From CAYMLL01 sp964390645 (GTDB lineage Bacteria; Planctomycetota; UBA8108): a DNA stretch of 11,267 nucleotides. Shown one piece after another: positions 10,626 to 11,267 of this stretch. The translations under genes and the position numbers were made by a program. How positions within the stretch are numbered: position 1 is the first letter of the stretch; each line of letters begins with the position of its first letter. Under the pieces are notes generated by a model. It did no database searches, was not told the DNA's origin, and saw nothing but the letters and a program-made list of their open reading frames with translations. The stretch lies in contig CAYMLL010000257.1 in assembly GCA_964390645.1 (NCBI GenBank), positions 1-11,267 on the forward strand. The letters run 5' to 3'.

Positions 10626-10981
10626 GGCGCCCAGGAGGAGCAAACGCCGGACCAAACCGAGCCACGGCCTCGATTTGGTCGTTTGTTGCTTCCGGAGCGA
10701 AGCTTGCGTCAAGACTCTGCGGAGCCCCCGTAACGCTTCCGCAACGACTTGTATGCTAGGCGGACATCCGGAACCGGACGATCGGCTTGCTCAGCTCAAC
10801 TCAGATCGGGAAACTCGGACCGGATTGATGGCTTGATTCGGATTCGCCGACTCTGCCGGATCAGGAACCTCGGACCGGATTTGGACCGGATTTGGATTCG
10901 AAAACCGGGGACCGGATTGGCCGACCGGATTCACCCGAACCGGGAACCGGATCCCCCCCGTGCACAAAGCCCCGGCCGTGC
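10626..10981. other. Non-coding region between the RAYT and dockerin genes
   Basis: The 356 bases upstream of the RAYT start hold no convincing gene. TTGACG (minus strand, 10707-10712) resembles a -35 but has no matching -10. The second half, about 10760-10955, is dominated by the ACCGGAT repeat block described separately. Confidence 0.5.
10771..10955. repeat. GACCGGATT repeat array, right of the RAYT gene
   Basis: GACCGGATT occurs exactly at 10818-10826, 10873-10881, 10884-10892, 10910-10918 and 10923-10931. Degenerate copies lie nearby (GAACCGGAC about 10771, GCCGGATC about 10856, GAACCGGATC about 10945, and several GGATTCG). Two copies form a perfect 11-base tandem, GGACCGGATTT at 10872-10882 and 10883-10893. 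Spacing is otherwise irregular (55, 11, 26 and 13 bases). It does not read as a CRISPR array because units are too short and spacers irregular. Confidence 0.8.
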
Positions 10982-11165
10982 TCAATCAGCGCAGCCGGTA
11001 AAGGCGCAGAAACCGAGCCCGTCGGGAGTCGGATCCTCGCCACAGCTCGTTCCCGGTAACGACGGCGAGCCACCGCTCTGAAACAGATACGCGAGCAACG
11101 ACACCACATCGGTCACGTTCACCACACCATCGTCATCGAAATCCCCGGCGTCAGGCCACAATGAA
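10982..11165 (-). pseudogene. C-terminal dockerin-type domain, N-terminal part missing
   Basis: The minus strand reads PDAGDFDDDGVVNVTDVVS, then LLAYLFQSGG, then CGEDPTPDGLGFCAFTGCAD and a TGA at 10982-10984. D-F-D-D-D-G-V-V-N is an EF-hand-like calcium loop of a type I dockerin repeat. The Cys-bearing tail is the kind that closes many secreted planctomycete proteins, where two such repeats normally sit in tandem. The first repeat and the whole upstream protein are missing: upstream of about 11165 the frame enters an 11-base G run and then unrelated sequence with a stop at 11234-11236, and no good start exists. The role would be protein-protein or surface attachment in an exported protein. 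It is either a decayed gene or one half of a misjoined contig. Confidence 0.8.
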
Positions 11166-11176
11166 CCCCCCCCCCC
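11166..11176. repeat. 11-base C homopolymer (G11 on the minus strand)
   Basis: Eleven consecutive C sit exactly between the sulfotransferase fragment and the dockerin fragment. Homopolymers of this length are prone to length error and to false joins. The stop of the sulfotransferase fragment lies upstream of the run, so a simple length error here would not restore a fused frame. Confidence 0.95.
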
Positions 11177-11183
11177 AGAGTTA

Positions 11184-11267
11184 GGTCCGCTCGCCCAGGT
11201 TGCACACGCCAGCGAGCGAGCCAAGAAGACGACTCAGCAGGGTCGAGCCGCTGCGGCCGAGCCCGGC
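11184..11267 (-). pseudogene. Sulfotransferase N-terminal fragment (PAPS-binding loop)
   Basis: The last 84 bases, read on the minus strand from the contig edge, encode AGLGRSGSTLLSRLLGSLAG then VCNLGERT and a TAA (11181-11183). G-L-G-R-S-G-S-T-L-L is the 5'-phosphosulfate-binding loop found near the N-terminus of PAPS-dependent sulfotransferases. VCNLGE is the kind of segment that follows it in bacterial members. The true start is beyond the contig edge. The remaining roughly 200 residues or more of the enzyme do not follow: after the TAA comes the 11-base homopolymer and then dockerin sequence. The call rests on one short motif region but is quite specific. The break may be biological or an assembly error. 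Confidence 0.6.

Noticed and set aside
10626..10712. TTG start at 10712 for the RAYT gene
   Set aside because: The extra 29 residues are not family-like and TTG is a weak start; ATG 10625 puts the HUH domain at the usual distance from the N-terminus.
10771..10955. CRISPR-like array
   Set aside because: Repeat units are only 9-11 bases, spacing is irregular from 0 to tens of bases, and no cas gene is present.
11166..11267. Frameshifted sulfotransferase-dockerin fusion protein
   Set aside because: The sulfotransferase frame ends at a TAA before the homopolymer, so changing the homopolymer length cannot fuse the two, and only 28 residues of sulfotransferase are present.

Overview
This is a GC-rich bacterial contig, rich in G/C at third codon positions. 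The best lineage clue is the C-terminal dockerin-like tail near the right end, with the ending CGEDPTPDG...C...C. That ending is common in Planctomycetota secreted proteins, so a planctomycete or a similar GC-rich environmental bacterium is the working guess. No rRNA, tRNA or CRISPR array was seen.

Layout. (1) The left end is a 48-base G run. It lies in frame inside a truncated minus-strand gene that reads signal anchor, coiled coil, then proline-rich segment (<1-304). (2) Positions 305-1234 hold no confident intact gene. They contain a broken minus-strand coding remnant (421 to about 626) and a possible 41-residue plus-strand membrane peptide (700-825). (3) A minus-strand pair follows: an MgtE-type Mg2+ transporter (2159-3586) and, 18 bases downstream, a ROK-family sugar kinase (1235-2140) whose zinc/substrate motif is replaced. 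(4) Divergent from mgtE is a translationally coupled pair for the last two steps of dTDP-L-rhamnose synthesis, rfbC (3754-4374) and rfbD (4371-5207). (5) Convergent with these is a very large minus-strand gene (5402-9244) for a single-chain 5-oxoprolinase/hydantoinase with fused HyuA and HyuB halves. (6) A REP-associated tyrosine transposase (RAYT, Y1_Tnp/HUH; 9723-10625, minus) is flanked on both sides by short GACCGGATT-type repeats in opposite orientations. (7) The right end is a suspicious join: the N-terminal P-loop of a sulfotransferase (11184->11267, minus) runs into a stop, then an 11-base homopolymer, then the last part of a dockerin-type domain (10982-11165).

How the parts fit. rfbCD supplies nucleotide-activated rhamnose for surface glycans; the rfbAB partners are not in view. 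MgtE/ROK and the 5-oxoprolinase are housekeeping or metabolic genes with no visible functional link to rfbCD. The most interesting part is the 9.4-11.27 kb segment: a domesticated-type transposase, its candidate repeat substrates, an orphan coding fragment that ends in one repeat block, and truncated gene pieces at the contig end. Much of the oddity at both contig ends coincides with homopolymer runs, so an assembly artefact must be excluded first.
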